Part shown: positions 25,646-37,844 of the stretch, in pieces
Numbering within the stretch: the first letter of the stretch is position 1
Layout of the letters: each line of letters opens with the position of its first letter
Origin: a bacterium SCSIO 12741
GTDB lineage: Bacteria; Bacteroidota; Bacteroidia; Flavobacteriales_G; Salibacteraceae
Reading direction: 5' to 3'
DNA: 64,000 nt
Assembly: GCA_024398055.1 (NCBI GenBank)
Contig: CP073749.1
Location: 1,054,001-1,118,000 of the forward strand
Notes under the pieces: model-generated
What the model was told of the DNA's origin: nothing
What the model saw: only the letters and a program-made list of their open reading frames with translations
The model's database searches: none
Program-made: the position numbers and the translations under genes

Positions 25646-26881
25646 CTATTTAGACTTAACAATAGGATATACCTGCACCCGATTGGTGCTTGGGTCAAGT
25701 ATTTTCAACAAGTAGTAACCCGGTTGGTCGGAAGGGAAGTCCAATTCATTTTTACTTGAATCCAGATAACCTTTGGAAATCTCCACCCCTTGCAAGTTAG
25801 TAATGATGTATTCCATTCCTTCTATGAAAGATTCTATATAAAGCTTATCGACTAAGGGATTGGGATAGACGTTGAACGATGTTTGCTCCAAAAAGAAGCT
25901 TCCACTACCAAGCGTCTCCATTGAATAAGCGGCTACCATTCCGATATTCGTCCCCACCGCAATTCTTTTTCCTACGGGTGCCCAATGAACACATAAACCA
26001 AATCCATTGATCTCATCTTTTGTGGTAGCCTCCAATTCCCAGGAGTTGGTGGAATAAATCTGCAGGAGAGAATCTGCTGATACGACTGCCAAATGCTTTT
26101 GATCCGGAGAAAAGGATACGCCATTGGTGGCCGCTCCAATGTTATCAATGCTTTTTAAAAGCTTTTTATTGGGCACATCCCAAACCTTAATGGTCTTATC
26201 CCGAGAAGACGAAATCAGCGTTTTTCCATCCTTAGAAATGGCCAGATCAGTCACTTCATCAACGTGTCCGGGCAATTGAGCCAAGGGAGCCCCAAGGGTA
26301 TCCCATACCTTAACCATTCCATCATTACCTCCACTCACGATAAATTGACCATTGGGGTCATACCGCACCGCTGTAACCCAATCCAAATGCCCTTTTACGG
26401 AGTGCAGAACCTTTGCCGAATCAACGGAACAAATGATCATTTTGCCTTTTGAACCTCCCACAGCGACATGAGAGCCTGAAGGAGAAAAATCCATACAAAA
26501 GGCGTAAGGAGTTCCCACATGAAAGGCGTTAATGGAATCTGGTGGATTGGTGGTAAGATCAAAAAGGATAAGGTTTCCAAATTCTTCGATAACCGCTATA
26601 TTCTTTCCATTAGAGGCAATTCCACCTCCCATGATGCAAAGCAGGTTGGTGCTCACTTCGTAATCCCAAATCAAATTACCATCTTGAGCCGAGAACAGCC
26701 GAATTTTAGCAGGATGGCAATTGGTTACAGTCAATACCCGATCGCCATCTGAATCGAACTGAACACCATTTGTCTGAAGCCCATCAGGATGAGCCTCTTT
26801 GGACCAAATAATTTCCTGAGACACTGCAACTCCTTGCAGAATAACGACAAGGACAGCAGCTAAAACCGAACGAAAAATCAA
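25646..26881 (-). CDS. Secreted WD40-repeat protein with T9SS sorting domain
   Basis: A 411-residue protein with a signal peptide (about 1-21), WD40-type repeats filling about 30-330 (clear units include VKGHLDWVTAVRYDPNGQFIVSGGND, given here in part, and SRDKTIKVWD) and a C-terminal type A sorting domain (about 338-411: VYPNPLVDKLYIE, then GYYLLKI near the end). The tail directs export through the type IX secretion system, whose translocon SprA is encoded at the right edge of the window. The propeller probably mediates protein binding at the cell surface (inference). It is a single gene convergent with the secreted protein at 24740. Confidence 0.85.
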   Translation of the reverse strand: MIFRSVLAAVLVVILQGVAVSQEIIWSKEAHPDGLQTNGVQFDSDGDRVLTVTNCHPAKIRLFSAQDGNLIWDYEVSTNLLCIMGGGIASNGKNIAVIEEFGNLILFDLTTNPPDSINAFHVGTPYAFCMDFSPSGSHVAVGGSKGKMIICSVDSAKVLHSVKGHLDWVTAVRYDPNGQFIVSGGNDGMVKVWDTLGAPLAQLPGHVDEVTDLAISKDGKTLISSSRDKTIKVWDVPNKKLLKSIDNIGAATNGVSFSPDQKHLAVVSADSLLQIYSTNSWELEATTKDEINGFGLCVHWAPVGKRIAVGTNIGMVAAYSMETLGSGSFFLEQTSFNVYPNPLVDKLYIESFIEGMEYIITNLQGVEISKGYLDSSKNELDFPSDQPGYYLLKILDPSTNRVQVYPIVKSK

Positions 26882-26983
26882 GTCTTCTAAATTTAGTGGA
26901 ATAAAGATATCTCAAATCGACTTTTGCTCCATGCCGATTTGAGGGAATAAGGATTTGGTTTTATTAATTGGTAATAGATGAAC

Positions 26984-27481
26984 TCACAGACTTGGATTAT
27001 TTAAACGATAGACACGACAATAATCCTGATCAAATACTCGATTCTCGATATGCACAAAACCCAATCGTTCATAGAATTTATGCGCCTTCTTATTAGATTC
27101 CAAGGGATCCAGTAGAATGGCTTTGGCACCTTCCTCTTCAAAGCATCTTTGGATAGCCCATAGCATCATCCATGTTCCATATCCTTTTCCGAGGTTATTA
27201 GCCTCCCCTATCCAAATGTCCAGGGCTTTAAGATTATCCTCCACGTCACCCCAGTAGTGCGTTTCTTCGCGTTTAGGGTCAATTATTTGTAAGAATCCAA
27301 GAGGTTGACCATCCCATTCAGCAATCCATTGTTCTCTCCAGATATACACCTGTTTAAGCTCCTTAGCCCAATCCCAATCATCATTGGGGTCACTGGCAAT
27401 GACATGGGGTTGATTATCCCAATGCCGCAGTAAATCAATATCGGCACTTGTGGCCATTCTAAAAGAGAGTTTTGAATTCAT
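26984..27481 (-). CDS. GNAT family N-acetyltransferase (AAC(6')-like)
   Basis: A 165-residue GNAT enzyme. Its N-terminus (RMATSADIDLLRHWDNQPHV) and the acetyl-CoA loop LGKGYGTWMM (about 97-106) match the Acetyltransf_8/AAC(6')-I type subgroup, which includes aminoglycoside 6'-acetyltransferases and siderophore-type acylases; DPLESNKKAHKFYERLGF is the usual C-terminal pattern. Whether the substrate is an antibiotic cannot be read from the sequence, and most relatives of this kind in environmental bacteria are uncharacterised. It lies between the WD40 gene and a TonB-like gene, all on the minus strand, with gaps of 102 and 26 bases. Confidence 0.85.
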   Translation of the reverse strand: MNSKLSFRMATSADIDLLRHWDNQPHVIASDPNDDWDWAKELKQVYIWREQWIAEWDGQPLGFLQIIDPKREETHYWGDVEDNLKALDIWIGEANNLGKGYGTWMMLWAIQRCFEEEGAKAILLDPLESNKKAHKFYERLGFVHIENRVFDQDYCRVYRLNNPSL

Positions 27482-27507
27482 AAACGTAAACTGGGCTTAC
27501 CGTGGAG

Positions 27508-28410
27508 CTAAGCTCCCGGATCAAGTTTAAATTTAATTGGAATCACCATTCGAACGTCCACTTTATCCCCACCATTTTCACCTGGAATCCAAGATGGCAT
27601 ATCATAAAACAATCGGAGAACCTCTGCCTCCATTCTTTTTGACCCGTCTTTCATTCCCTCAATCTCAATATCATTTACAGAACCGTTCCGATCGACGATG
27701 AAACTGACCCAAACCATCCCTTCCACATTCATCTTTCGATCTTGATCCGGGTATTTGAGGTTTTGTTTGAGGTAATCATTCAAGCCTCCATTACCAAATT
27801 TGAATTCCGGCATGACTTCAGCGTAATGATGGGGATGAAATTCTTCACTTAAATCTACATCCCCTAATTCATCAGTTAACCAATCATTCGGTGGTTCTGG
27901 AGCAATCATAATACCCGTTGTGATAACATCTTCAATATGATCAATAGATAAAGATTCCAGGTCGACCGGATTCGACTTAGTACATGATATAGCTCGACTC
28001 GAATCCAAACTATCGACCGATGATTCTCTCTTTTCAATGGCCTTTTCCCAATCAATAGGCGCCTCAACAATCCGATCTTCAATGGTTCTATTCTCCGGAG
28101 CTTCACAAGAAGTTATGCTAAGCACTCCAGCTGCCAGAAGGAAAATGGGTATTTGAGACCTAAAATGCCTCTTCCTGATAGCCGTAAACACCAAATAAGG
28201 CTGTGTATGGCTAAAATCCAATTGTTCTGGGTATGCTCGTCCACATACCGATTTACGTCTGTTTTCAAGGAGGTAATTCAGGATCTCTTCGCGAGTAAAT
28301 TGGGTAAAATCAACAACATCCTTCTGGCATTGAAAACAATGGCGGGACAACTGTCCAATTTTCATGTCTTCCCATTTGGCTGGACAAGGATTGGGTATTT
28401 GGGCTTTCAT
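27508..28410 (-). CDS. TonB C-terminal domain protein with N-terminal Cys4 domain
   Basis: A 300-residue protein. The N-terminal 60 residues carry four cysteines (C9, C25, C28, C56) in a pattern (NPCPAKWEDM, then HCFQCQKDVVDF) that recurs at the N-termini of membrane proteins in Bacteroidota and looks like a zinc or redox site. One membrane helix follows (about 87-103), then an acidic linker and a TonB C-terminal domain (about 205-300; YPDQDRKMNVEGMVWVSFIV, then PSWIPGENGG). It lacks a proline-rich spacer. By topology the cysteine domain is cytoplasmic and the TonB domain periplasmic, suggesting a regulatory coupling rather than a standard TonB (inference). Confidence 0.75.
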   Translation of the reverse strand: MKAQIPNPCPAKWEDMKIGQLSRHCFQCQKDVVDFTQFTREEILNYLLENRRKSVCGRAYPEQLDFSHTQPYLVFTAIRKRHFRSQIPIFLLAAGVLSITSCEAPENRTIEDRIVEAPIDWEKAIEKRESSVDSLDSSRAISCTKSNPVDLESLSIDHIEDVITTGIMIAPEPPNDWLTDELGDVDLSEEFHPHHYAEVMPEFKFGNGGLNDYLKQNLKYPDQDRKMNVEGMVWVSFIVDRNGSVNDIEIEGMKDGSKRMEAEVLRLFYDMPSWIPGENGGDKVDVRMVIPIKFKLDPGA

Positions 28411-28454
28411 ACCAGGCCCGCTTCAACATTTATGCCAGCCCTTTTTGAATCTTC

Positions 28455-28489
28455 AACATCCAACATTCAACATTCAACGTTCAACATTC
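28455..28489. repeat. Tandem 7-bp repeat (AACATTC), five copies
   Basis: Five consecutive heptamers read AACATCC, AACATTC, AACATTC, AACGTTC, AACATTC, just upstream of the TonB-like gene and beyond the end of the rRNA operon. It is intergenic. Confidence 0.85.
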
Positions 28490-28538
28490 AGGATTAGAAT
28501 TAGGATTAGGTTCGGAATACGTTTGGTTCAGATTTGAA

Positions 28539-28559
28539 GATTGGAGATTGGAGATTACC
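28539..28559. repeat. Short tandem 7-bp repeat (GATTGGA)
   Basis: Two exact GATTGGA units and a third partial unit (GATTACC). It has the same period as the AACATTC array 50 bases away but a different unit; a further TTGGAGATT lies at about 28583. Confidence 0.6.
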
Positions 28560-28613
28560 TGCGGTGATCGCTTCGCTCTGAGTTGGAGATTGAAAGGTAG
28601 TTGTAGGGGTATA

Positions 28614-28651
28614 AAACAAAAAAGCCCGACCAAGAATTGGACGGGCTTTTT
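28614..28651 (-). terminator. Intrinsic terminator of the rRNA operon
   Basis: A near-perfect hairpin: AAAAAGCCCG, A, CCAA, loop GAA, TTGG, A, CGGGCTTTTT. Read on the minus strand it ends in a T-run (TTTTTTGTTTT) directly after the 5S rRNA, so it closes the operon. Confidence 0.9.
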
Positions 28652-28654
28652 AAA

Positions 28655-28762
28655 GGTCGGCGACTACCTACTCTCCCTCGAAAGAAGTACCATCGGCGCA
28701 AGTGGGCTTAACTGCTCTGTTCGGAATGGTAAGAGGTGATCCCCACCGCCATAGTCACCGTA
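28655..28762 (-). rRNA. rrf: 5S ribosomal RNA
   Basis: On the minus strand the gene begins near TACGGTGACTATGGCGG and ends near TAGTCGCCGACC; the two ends pair to form helix I. The conserved middle (CCATTCCGAACAGAG, then GTTAAGCCC) and the later CGCCGATGGTACT are clear. The length of about 108 bases is normal for Bacteroidota. It is the last gene of the rRNA operon, 105 bases after the 23S gene, and is followed at once by the terminator. Confidence 0.93.
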
Positions 28763-28867
28763 AATCGTTTGACTTAGCGTCAGTATTTTAATAACACACT
28801 GGACGTTTTGAAGAGAGGCTAAATAAAGGAGTTACAAGAACCCAGATCTTAGCTTATAGAATATTTC

Positions 28868-31745
<2,878 letters not shown>

Positions 31746-31838
31746 CGCAATTGGCGATATATCCTAAAGCCTTGATCTAATTGTTTTCTTGTTACTCGTT
31801 GTTTTTACTTAGCTTCTCTCTTCTTTCGTCCAATATGT

Positions 31839-31851
31839 CAAAGAACTTCTT
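31839..31851 (-). promoter_or_regulatory. boxA-like antitermination motif before 23S
   Basis: On the minus strand AAGAAGTTCTTTG lies about 95 bases before the 23S 5' end. The same 13 bases, plus the following A, occur in the 16S leader at 34035-34047, and they resemble boxA, which recruits NusB-NusE to keep rRNA transcription processive. Confidence 0.6.
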
Positions 31852-31962
31852 GTTTAGCAGCTTCCCTCTCTGCGCCTATAACTCCGTGATGTGTAAGAAA
31901 GAATAGAGTTATTGATCACTTCCTGAGTAAGCCTTTCTAACGGCTAAACTAAAAGTTGAATT

Positions 31963-31981
31963 ACAAGGAATCGAACCTTGT
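31963..31981 (-). other. tRNA T-arm-like hairpin in the spacer
   Basis: On the minus strand ACAAGG, TTCGATT, CCTTGT forms a six-base stem with the canonical seven-base T-loop. The sequence upstream cannot be folded into acceptor, D and anticodon arms, so this is a tRNA-like element or a relic, not a working tRNA. Confidence 0.5.
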
Positions 31982-32001
31982 TGTTTGCACCAGCAAATTC
32001 T

Positions 32002-32017
32002 GTTATTTAAAGAACAT
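32002..32017 (-). promoter_or_regulatory. Second boxA-like motif in the spacer
   Basis: On the minus strand ATGTTCTTTAAATAAC shares the GTTCTTT core with the other two boxA-like sites of this operon and lies 56 bases after tRNA-Ala. Confidence 0.4.
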
Positions 32018-32072
32018 TCGTTGTTTGATTTATCATCTCACAACCTATTCGGCCATCTTTAATGACCTTTTG

Positions 32073-32146
32073 TGGAGAATATCGGAGTCGAACCGATGAC
32101 CTCCTGCGTGCAAGGCAGGCGCTCTAGCCAGCTGAGCTAATCCCCC
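32073..32146 (-). tRNA. tRNA-Ala (anticodon TGC)
   Basis: A 74-base tRNA on the minus strand beginning GGGGGATTAGCTCAG. The acceptor stem pairs with ATTCTCC and the discriminator base is A. The anticodon stem-loop centres on TTGCACG (anticodon TGC), and the T-arm has TTCGACT. CCA is not encoded. It is the second tRNA in the 16S-23S spacer, the classic position. Confidence 0.97.
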
Positions 32147-32222
32147 GGACAATCAGTATCGAGTTTGAGTTCGAGTGCGAGGTTTTCCTCGTTCTCTTTC
32201 TCTTATCTCGCTGCTGAGATTG

Positions 32223-32296
32223 TAGTCCCGGGCAGACTTGAACTGCCGACCCCTACATTATCAGTGTAGTGCTCTAACCAGCTGAGCTACGGGACT
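32223..32296 (-). tRNA. tRNA-Ile (anticodon GAT)
   Basis: A 74-base tRNA on the minus strand beginning AGTCCCGTAGCTCAG and closing with CGGGACT plus discriminator A. The anticodon loop holds GAT (CTGATAA), and the T-arm has TTCAAGT. CCA is not encoded. It is the first tRNA after 16S, as in most bacterial rRNA operons. Confidence 0.97.
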
Positions 32297-32431
32297 CTAA
32301 AAAGAGTGTAACCCCTCCGGTGGGAGCTTGGCTCACTCTGCACCAAAATTTTAAAAAGTTAAATAAGCACCAGACAGCTCTTTCATTGGAATTCATTGTT
32401 CTTATCCTTTTTGAAAGAGTATTTGTCTCTA

Positions 32432-33950
<1,519 letters not shown>

Positions 33951-34034
33951 GTATAAAAGTGTTTAAAACTGACTCCCTCAAGAAATCGATAAGAGAATCC
34001 TAATGATTCGCTATCTAGTGCTATTCAACTTTTT

Positions 34035-34047
34035 CAAAGAACTTCTT
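34035..34047 (-). promoter_or_regulatory. boxA-like antitermination motif in the 16S leader
   Basis: On the minus strand AAGAAGTTCTTTG lies about 90 bases before the 16S 5' end and is identical to the motif before 23S at 31839-31851. Confidence 0.6.
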
Positions 34048-34195
34048 CTGATCCGAAAATCAGAAATGTTCACTTATATCAATCTACACAACCCTTTCTC
34101 TTCAATTCATTTCTCTCGCCTCAATCAATCTCTCAATCTTCAGCTGTGTTGTGTGTCTTAATCTTTCGTAGAACGTTCCCCCTTAAACGGGCCGG

Positions 34196-34225
34196 CAAAA
34201 GTAAGAAGGTTTTCTTAATAACCAA
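34196..34225 (-). promoter_or_regulatory. rRNA operon promoter (TTG-N19-TACTTTTG)
   Basis: On the minus strand TTG (34223-34225), a 19-base spacer and TACTTTTG (34196-34203) match the Bacteroidota promoter consensus (-33 TTG, -7 TAnnTTTG) exactly. It lies about 245 bases before the 16S gene. Confidence 0.85.
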
Positions 34226-34291
34226 GTAACTTTCTAAAAATATTTTTTTCGCCGATTTGTTTAAGAACGATACCCGTTTCGAACGGGGTGG

Positions 34292-34299
34292 CAAATATA
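34292..34299 (-). promoter_or_regulatory. Possible second rRNA promoter -7 element
   Basis: On the minus strand TATATTTG matches TAnnTTTG about 90 bases upstream of the first promoter. The nearest TTG gives a 24-base spacer, so support is weak; tandem rRNA promoters are common. Confidence 0.35.
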
Positions 34300-34371
34300 A
34301 AAACAATTAAACCACCCACGCATCAAAAAACTTGAAAAATATTCTCAAAATGTTTTTAAAATCGCAGCAGC

Positions 34372-35088
34372 CTAATTATCAGGACTTAACAAATTGCGCG
34401 ATGGTTTACCGGCAATAAAATCCTTTAAATAGAAGGGCTCAAAGTAGGCTGTATCTAAAAAACGCTGGTTTGAAAAAGCCGAAAACGCCAATTCATTCAT
34501 TCCTTTTACAGAAGGAAAAATTTCCTCTACATAGACAAAGGAATCAGAATGGTCGGATTGATGAACAAACTTTTCTGCACCCGGACCAAACACAAAGACT
34601 CTCGAATAGTCATTGACGAGGGTGGAAAAAGAATCGGATTCTAAAACAATGGCCGCCGGTGGAAGCACTTCACTCAGCTCCGCATTATAAGCGGAAGCAT
34701 AAACTTCCATGCGTCGAGCATCTAATAAGGAAAGAAAAGCATCCTTATCCTCTACCTTTATAATCCTGGATTGAACTTCAGCCGCCATAATTTGCAAACT
34801 GCTCAATCCTATAATAGGAATGTTCAAACCGAAGGCGAGTCCTTTGACTAAGGACACTCCAATTCTCAATCCGGTATAGGAGCCGGGCCCCATACCCACC
34901 GCCAAGGCATTTAAGTCTGATGATTTGACTTCAGTCTCTTTCAATAGATCTTCAACGAAAGGAGCTAAATTCTCGGAATGGGAGTAGCCTGAATTGACTT
35001 CTTTTATATGAATGACTTCATTTCCCCGAAACAATCCAACCGAGCAATTGGTGGTTGACGTTTCAATTCCTAATATGTAGGGTGTCAT
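34372..35088 (-). CDS. tsaB: tRNA threonylcarbamoyladenosine biosynthesis protein TsaB
   Basis: A 238-residue protein of the ASKHA fold. The N-terminal phosphate loop (ILGIETSTTNCSVGLF, about 5-20), the conserved GPGSYTGLRIG (about 67-77) and the following GLAFGLNIP identify TsaB (YeaZ), the scaffold that pairs with TsaD to transfer the threonylcarbamoyl group to A37 of tRNA. It starts three bases after the HlyD-like gene's stop codon, so it is probably transcribed with the TolC-HlyD pair, with which it has no obvious functional link. It ends next to the rRNA operon's promoter region. Confidence 0.92.
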   Translation of the reverse strand: MTPYILGIETSTTNCSVGLFRGNEVIHIKEVNSGYSHSENLAPFVEDLLKETEVKSSDLNALAVGMGPGSYTGLRIGVSLVKGLAFGLNIPIIGLSSLQIMAAEVQSRIIKVEDKDAFLSLLDARRMEVYASAYNAELSEVLPPAAIVLESDSFSTLVNDYSRVFVFGPGAEKFVHQSDHSDSFVYVEEIFPSVKGMNELAFSAFSNQRFLDTAYFEPFYLKDFIAGKPSRNLLSPDN

Positions 35089-35091
35089 GTA

Positions 35092-36396
35092 CTATTGTTT
35101 TTCTCCGGAAAAGTGGCTTTCGGGCTTCACCTCAACGGCTTTATCATTCAACAGCTTTCTGGAAACTGCTGAATAAGGTCCTTTTACCACTTCCCCTTCA
35201 AGGCTGTCAGCATCGAGCAACTGGATGTAATTTTCATCCTGAACACCCGTTTTTACAAATATGCGTTCAACCTTTCCGTTTCGGGAAACAAAAATACACT
35301 CATTCATTTCATCACGGTCAACGGTAGAAAGTAATTCTCCCGGTTTCAAACTATCCGGCCTGAGGGTTACAGACTGAATAGGCACGGCTACCACATTTTC
35401 TACCTTTTGAGTTTTGATTTCAACGGTTGCAGACATACCTGGCCTAAAAGGAGAAAAATACTCCCCTTTTCCTTCCATTAAATCTTGGTAGCTCTCTCTC
35501 ACCAATCGGATGCGAACATCGAAGGTGGTGACTTGTTCGGTGGACGCCAACTTGTCGTTAGCAGAATTGGCAATTTCAGTTACGAGTCCCAAAAACTTTC
35601 TCTCGAGGTAGGCATCTACTTCCACTTCTACGGAATCGCCCATGCCCACGCGTACAATATCGCTTTCGTTTACTTCTACCTTAACCTCCATATTATCGAG
35701 ATTGGCAATACGCAGCATTTCGGTACCGGTCATTTGTGCTGTACCCACTACTCGTTCACCGGCTTCCACTTCCAACCGGGTTACCGTTCCGGAGATCGGT
35801 GCATATAATGTGGTTCTTAAAAGATTTTCCCGAGCTTGACTAAGTTCTGCCTCGGTGCTTCTAACGGAATACTCTGCACCCTTTACCGATTCCTTTGCTG
35901 CATCTACTTCAGCCTGGGCTACTTCAAAAGCCGATCTCACCTGATCCAATTCAGCCTGAGACACCGCTCCCTGCTTCCATAACTTTTCGTTTCGGTCAAA
36001 ATCCAACTGAGATTGCCTCAATCGGGCTTCGGATTGCAATTGCCTAGCCTTGGCGTTGGACAGATTGGCCTTAGTAGAATTGAGTGTCGCCTCCATCCGT
36101 TCTACAGAGGACTCCAAAATATCAGGATTGATACGAACCAAAAGTTGTCCAGAGTCTACAACGGCCCCTTCTTTTACTAATAGGTCTACTATCTCTCCAG
36201 AAACTTCGGAACTTATCTTTACTTCTTTCTCGGGTTGAATCTTTCCATTGGCTGTAACCGTCTCTACGATGGTCATTCGTTCTATTTTTTCCACATAGAC
36301 TTCCGTACTTCCTCCACCGAACTGCTTCTTCCCTATAATTAGGAGTACCAAGATGAGCACAACGGCTCCGATAATCAACCAGGTATTCTTACTCAT
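35092..36396 (-). CDS. RND/ABC efflux periplasmic adaptor (HlyD/MacA-like)
   Basis: A 434-residue membrane fusion protein. One N-terminal membrane helix (about 5-23) anchors it. A barrel-sandwich (lipoyl-like) half (SGEIVDLLVKEGAVVDSGQLLV, cited in part, at about 67-90) precedes a long coiled-coil hairpin (about 100-200, rich in Ala, Gln and Glu). The returning lipoyl half (TLYAPISGTVTRLEVEAGERV) and beta-barrel domains follow. It bridges an inner-membrane pump and the outer-membrane channel encoded eight bases upstream (TolC-like). No ABC or RND pump gene is next to it; in many Bacteroidota a MacB-type permease follows, but here TsaB does. Confidence 0.9.
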   Translation of the reverse strand: MSKNTWLIIGAVVLILVLLIIGKKQFGGGSTEVYVEKIERMTIVETVTANGKIQPEKEVKISSEVSGEIVDLLVKEGAVVDSGQLLVRINPDILESSVERMEATLNSTKANLSNAKARQLQSEARLRQSQLDFDRNEKLWKQGAVSQAELDQVRSAFEVAQAEVDAAKESVKGAEYSVRSTEAELSQARENLLRTTLYAPISGTVTRLEVEAGERVVGTAQMTGTEMLRIANLDNMEVKVEVNESDIVRVGMGDSVEVEVDAYLERKFLGLVTEIANSANDKLASTEQVTTFDVRIRLVRESYQDLMEGKGEYFSPFRPGMSATVEIKTQKVENVVAVPIQSVTLRPDSLKPGELLSTVDRDEMNECIFVSRNGKVERIFVKTGVQDENYIQLLDADSLEGEVVKGPYSAVSRKLLNDKAVEVKPESHFSGEKQ

Positions 36397-36404
36397 TTTC
36401 GATC

Positions 36405-37817
36405 TTATTTAAGGGTAAGTGGTTTACCCATGTAGAAATCCAGAATTTTTGATTTGAATACATAATCGTACTTAGCCTGCAATAAATTGGACTCAGCACG
36501 AATCAAGTTGTTTTTACTCTGGTTAAATTCCACTGCATTCATCATTCCTAATTCGTATCGCTTCTCGGCGTATTTATAGGACTCGCGGTTTGCCGCTACA
36601 GCCTTTTCATTGGACTGGTACTTTTTCAAAGCAGCCTGTGCATCGAAGTAGGCTTTTTTCACCGTTTCGTTAATCTGGTATTTTACCTGATCCAACTCGT
36701 TTTGACGAATCTCACGATTCACTTTAGCTCTGGAGATAGAGGTGTGAGTGCTCAAACCATTTAATATAGGAAGGGTGAATGTGAACCCGATGGATTGGTT
36801 GAAGTTGTCGTTTACCTGATCACCAAATGGCTTAATGGCCGCATAGTCATAAGATGGTCGCAAAACATCTTCACCTGTTTCAGTGACTCCAATCGTTTCA
36901 ACCCCGGTAAGGTAGGCCGAGTTTGGATCTACATTTTTTCCTGAGTAACCTGAACCGACAGATCCTTGAAGAACCAAAGACGGGCTCATTTTACCCCGCT
37001 CCATGGATAAAGCCTTAACTGATGATTCGTAACGCATCTCGGCACTTTTAACTTCAGGCAGACTTTGGACGGCCTTGTTGTATACGAAGGCTGGTGTAGC
37101 ATCCAAAGAAGTTACATCCTCAATGTTCAATTCAGGTTTATCAATAGCAAAGGAGGTTACCGAATCGATGCGCATCAGAATCAGCAGCTTTAGGTAAGAA
37201 AGCTCCATGTTGTTTTGAGCATTAACCTCGTTTAATTCCTCATTGGCCAATTGAGCCTGCATGTCCATCAAATTGCCCATGGGAAGGCTACCGGCATCCA
37301 CCAGCTTCGAAGTTCTTTCAGTTTGTTTTCTGGTAACGGCTACCTGCTCCTGAGCTACTTTGAATAATTCTTCATTAAAAAGAACATCCAAATAAGCATA
37401 CGTAACCTGAAGGGAAATATCGTTTGCGGTTTTATCAGCATCATACTGAGCTGCCATCAAATCAAATTGCCCTCTCTTGTAACGGTTTACATTCTGCAAA
37501 CCATTGAAAAGCTCCCATCGCCCGTTAACTCCATAGGCATCTGAGCGCACTTCATCTGTCGCAAAGGTGTTGGTAAAGGGGTCAATGGTTCGACCAAAGT
37601 TTAGATTCGTATTGAGGAATAGATTGACACTCGGCAAGAAGGCTCCTTTGTTGTTCAAATGATTGGTCTCAGCCAAATCTACCTGAAGATTGGAGTTCCT
37701 AACATTGAGGTTGCGTTCCAAGGCGGTATTGATGCATTGCTCCAACGACCAAGACTCTTGTGCTTTGGCAATGCCACTTACTCCCAGGATAAGAATAAGA
37801 ATGAATAGATTTTTCAT
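36405..37817 (-). CDS. TolC-family outer membrane efflux protein
   Basis: A 470-residue protein with a signal peptide (about 1-19, cleaved after AKA), starting its mature part with WSLEQCINTALERNLNVRNS, the typical OEP opening. The two OEP repeats form the alpha-barrel hairpins (rich in Gln, Asn, Ala and Glu), with beta-strand insertions for the outer-membrane part. It works as the exit duct of a tripartite efflux or type I secretion system together with the adaptor encoded directly downstream. A -7-like element lies at 37837-37844. Confidence 0.9.
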   Translation of the reverse strand: MKNLFILILILGVSGIAKAQESWSLEQCINTALERNLNVRNSNLQVDLAETNHLNNKGAFLPSVNLFLNTNLNFGRTIDPFTNTFATDEVRSDAYGVNGRWELFNGLQNVNRYKRGQFDLMAAQYDADKTANDISLQVTYAYLDVLFNEELFKVAQEQVAVTRKQTERTSKLVDAGSLPMGNLMDMQAQLANEELNEVNAQNNMELSYLKLLILMRIDSVTSFAIDKPELNIEDVTSLDATPAFVYNKAVQSLPEVKSAEMRYESSVKALSMERGKMSPSLVLQGSVGSGYSGKNVDPNSAYLTGVETIGVTETGEDVLRPSYDYAAIKPFGDQVNDNFNQSIGFTFTLPILNGLSTHTSISRAKVNREIRQNELDQVKYQINETVKKAYFDAQAALKKYQSNEKAVAANRESYKYAEKRYELGMMNAVEFNQSKNNLIRAESNLLQAKYDYVFKSKILDFYMGKPLTLK

Positions 37818-37836
37818 GATCAGATAATAAGATACA

Positions 37837-37844
37837 CAAAGGTA
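37837..37844 (-). promoter_or_regulatory. -7 promoter element of the tolC-like operon
   Basis: On the minus strand TACCTTTG matches TAnnTTTG and ends 19 bases before the ATG at 37817. No TTG is seen at the standard spacing. Confidence 0.45.

Larger units (their letters stand above)
31746..32072 (-). other. tRNA-Ala to 23S spacer of the rRNA operon
   Basis: This 327-base spacer holds no gene. It contains two boxA-like motifs (31839-31851 and 32002-32017) and a tRNA T-arm-like hairpin (31963-31981), each listed separately. The rest is AT-rich and probably contributes to the 23S processing stem. Confidence 0.7.
33951..34371 (-). other. rRNA operon leader and promoter region
   Basis: This 421-base gap between the 16S gene and tsaB contains the rRNA promoter (34196-34225), a second possible -7 element (34292-34299), a boxA-like motif (34035-34047) and a small hairpin (CCCGTT, TCG, AACGGG at about 34273-34287). 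No coding frame of interest was seen. Confidence 0.75.

Noticed and set aside
28421-28600. CRISPR array suspected from the repeats before the rRNA terminator
   Set aside because: The units are seven bases without unique spacers and no cas genes are present.
31982-32035. A third tRNA gene next to the T-arm-like hairpin
   Set aside because: The acceptor and anticodon arms cannot be paired at the right distances, so only the T-arm is supported.
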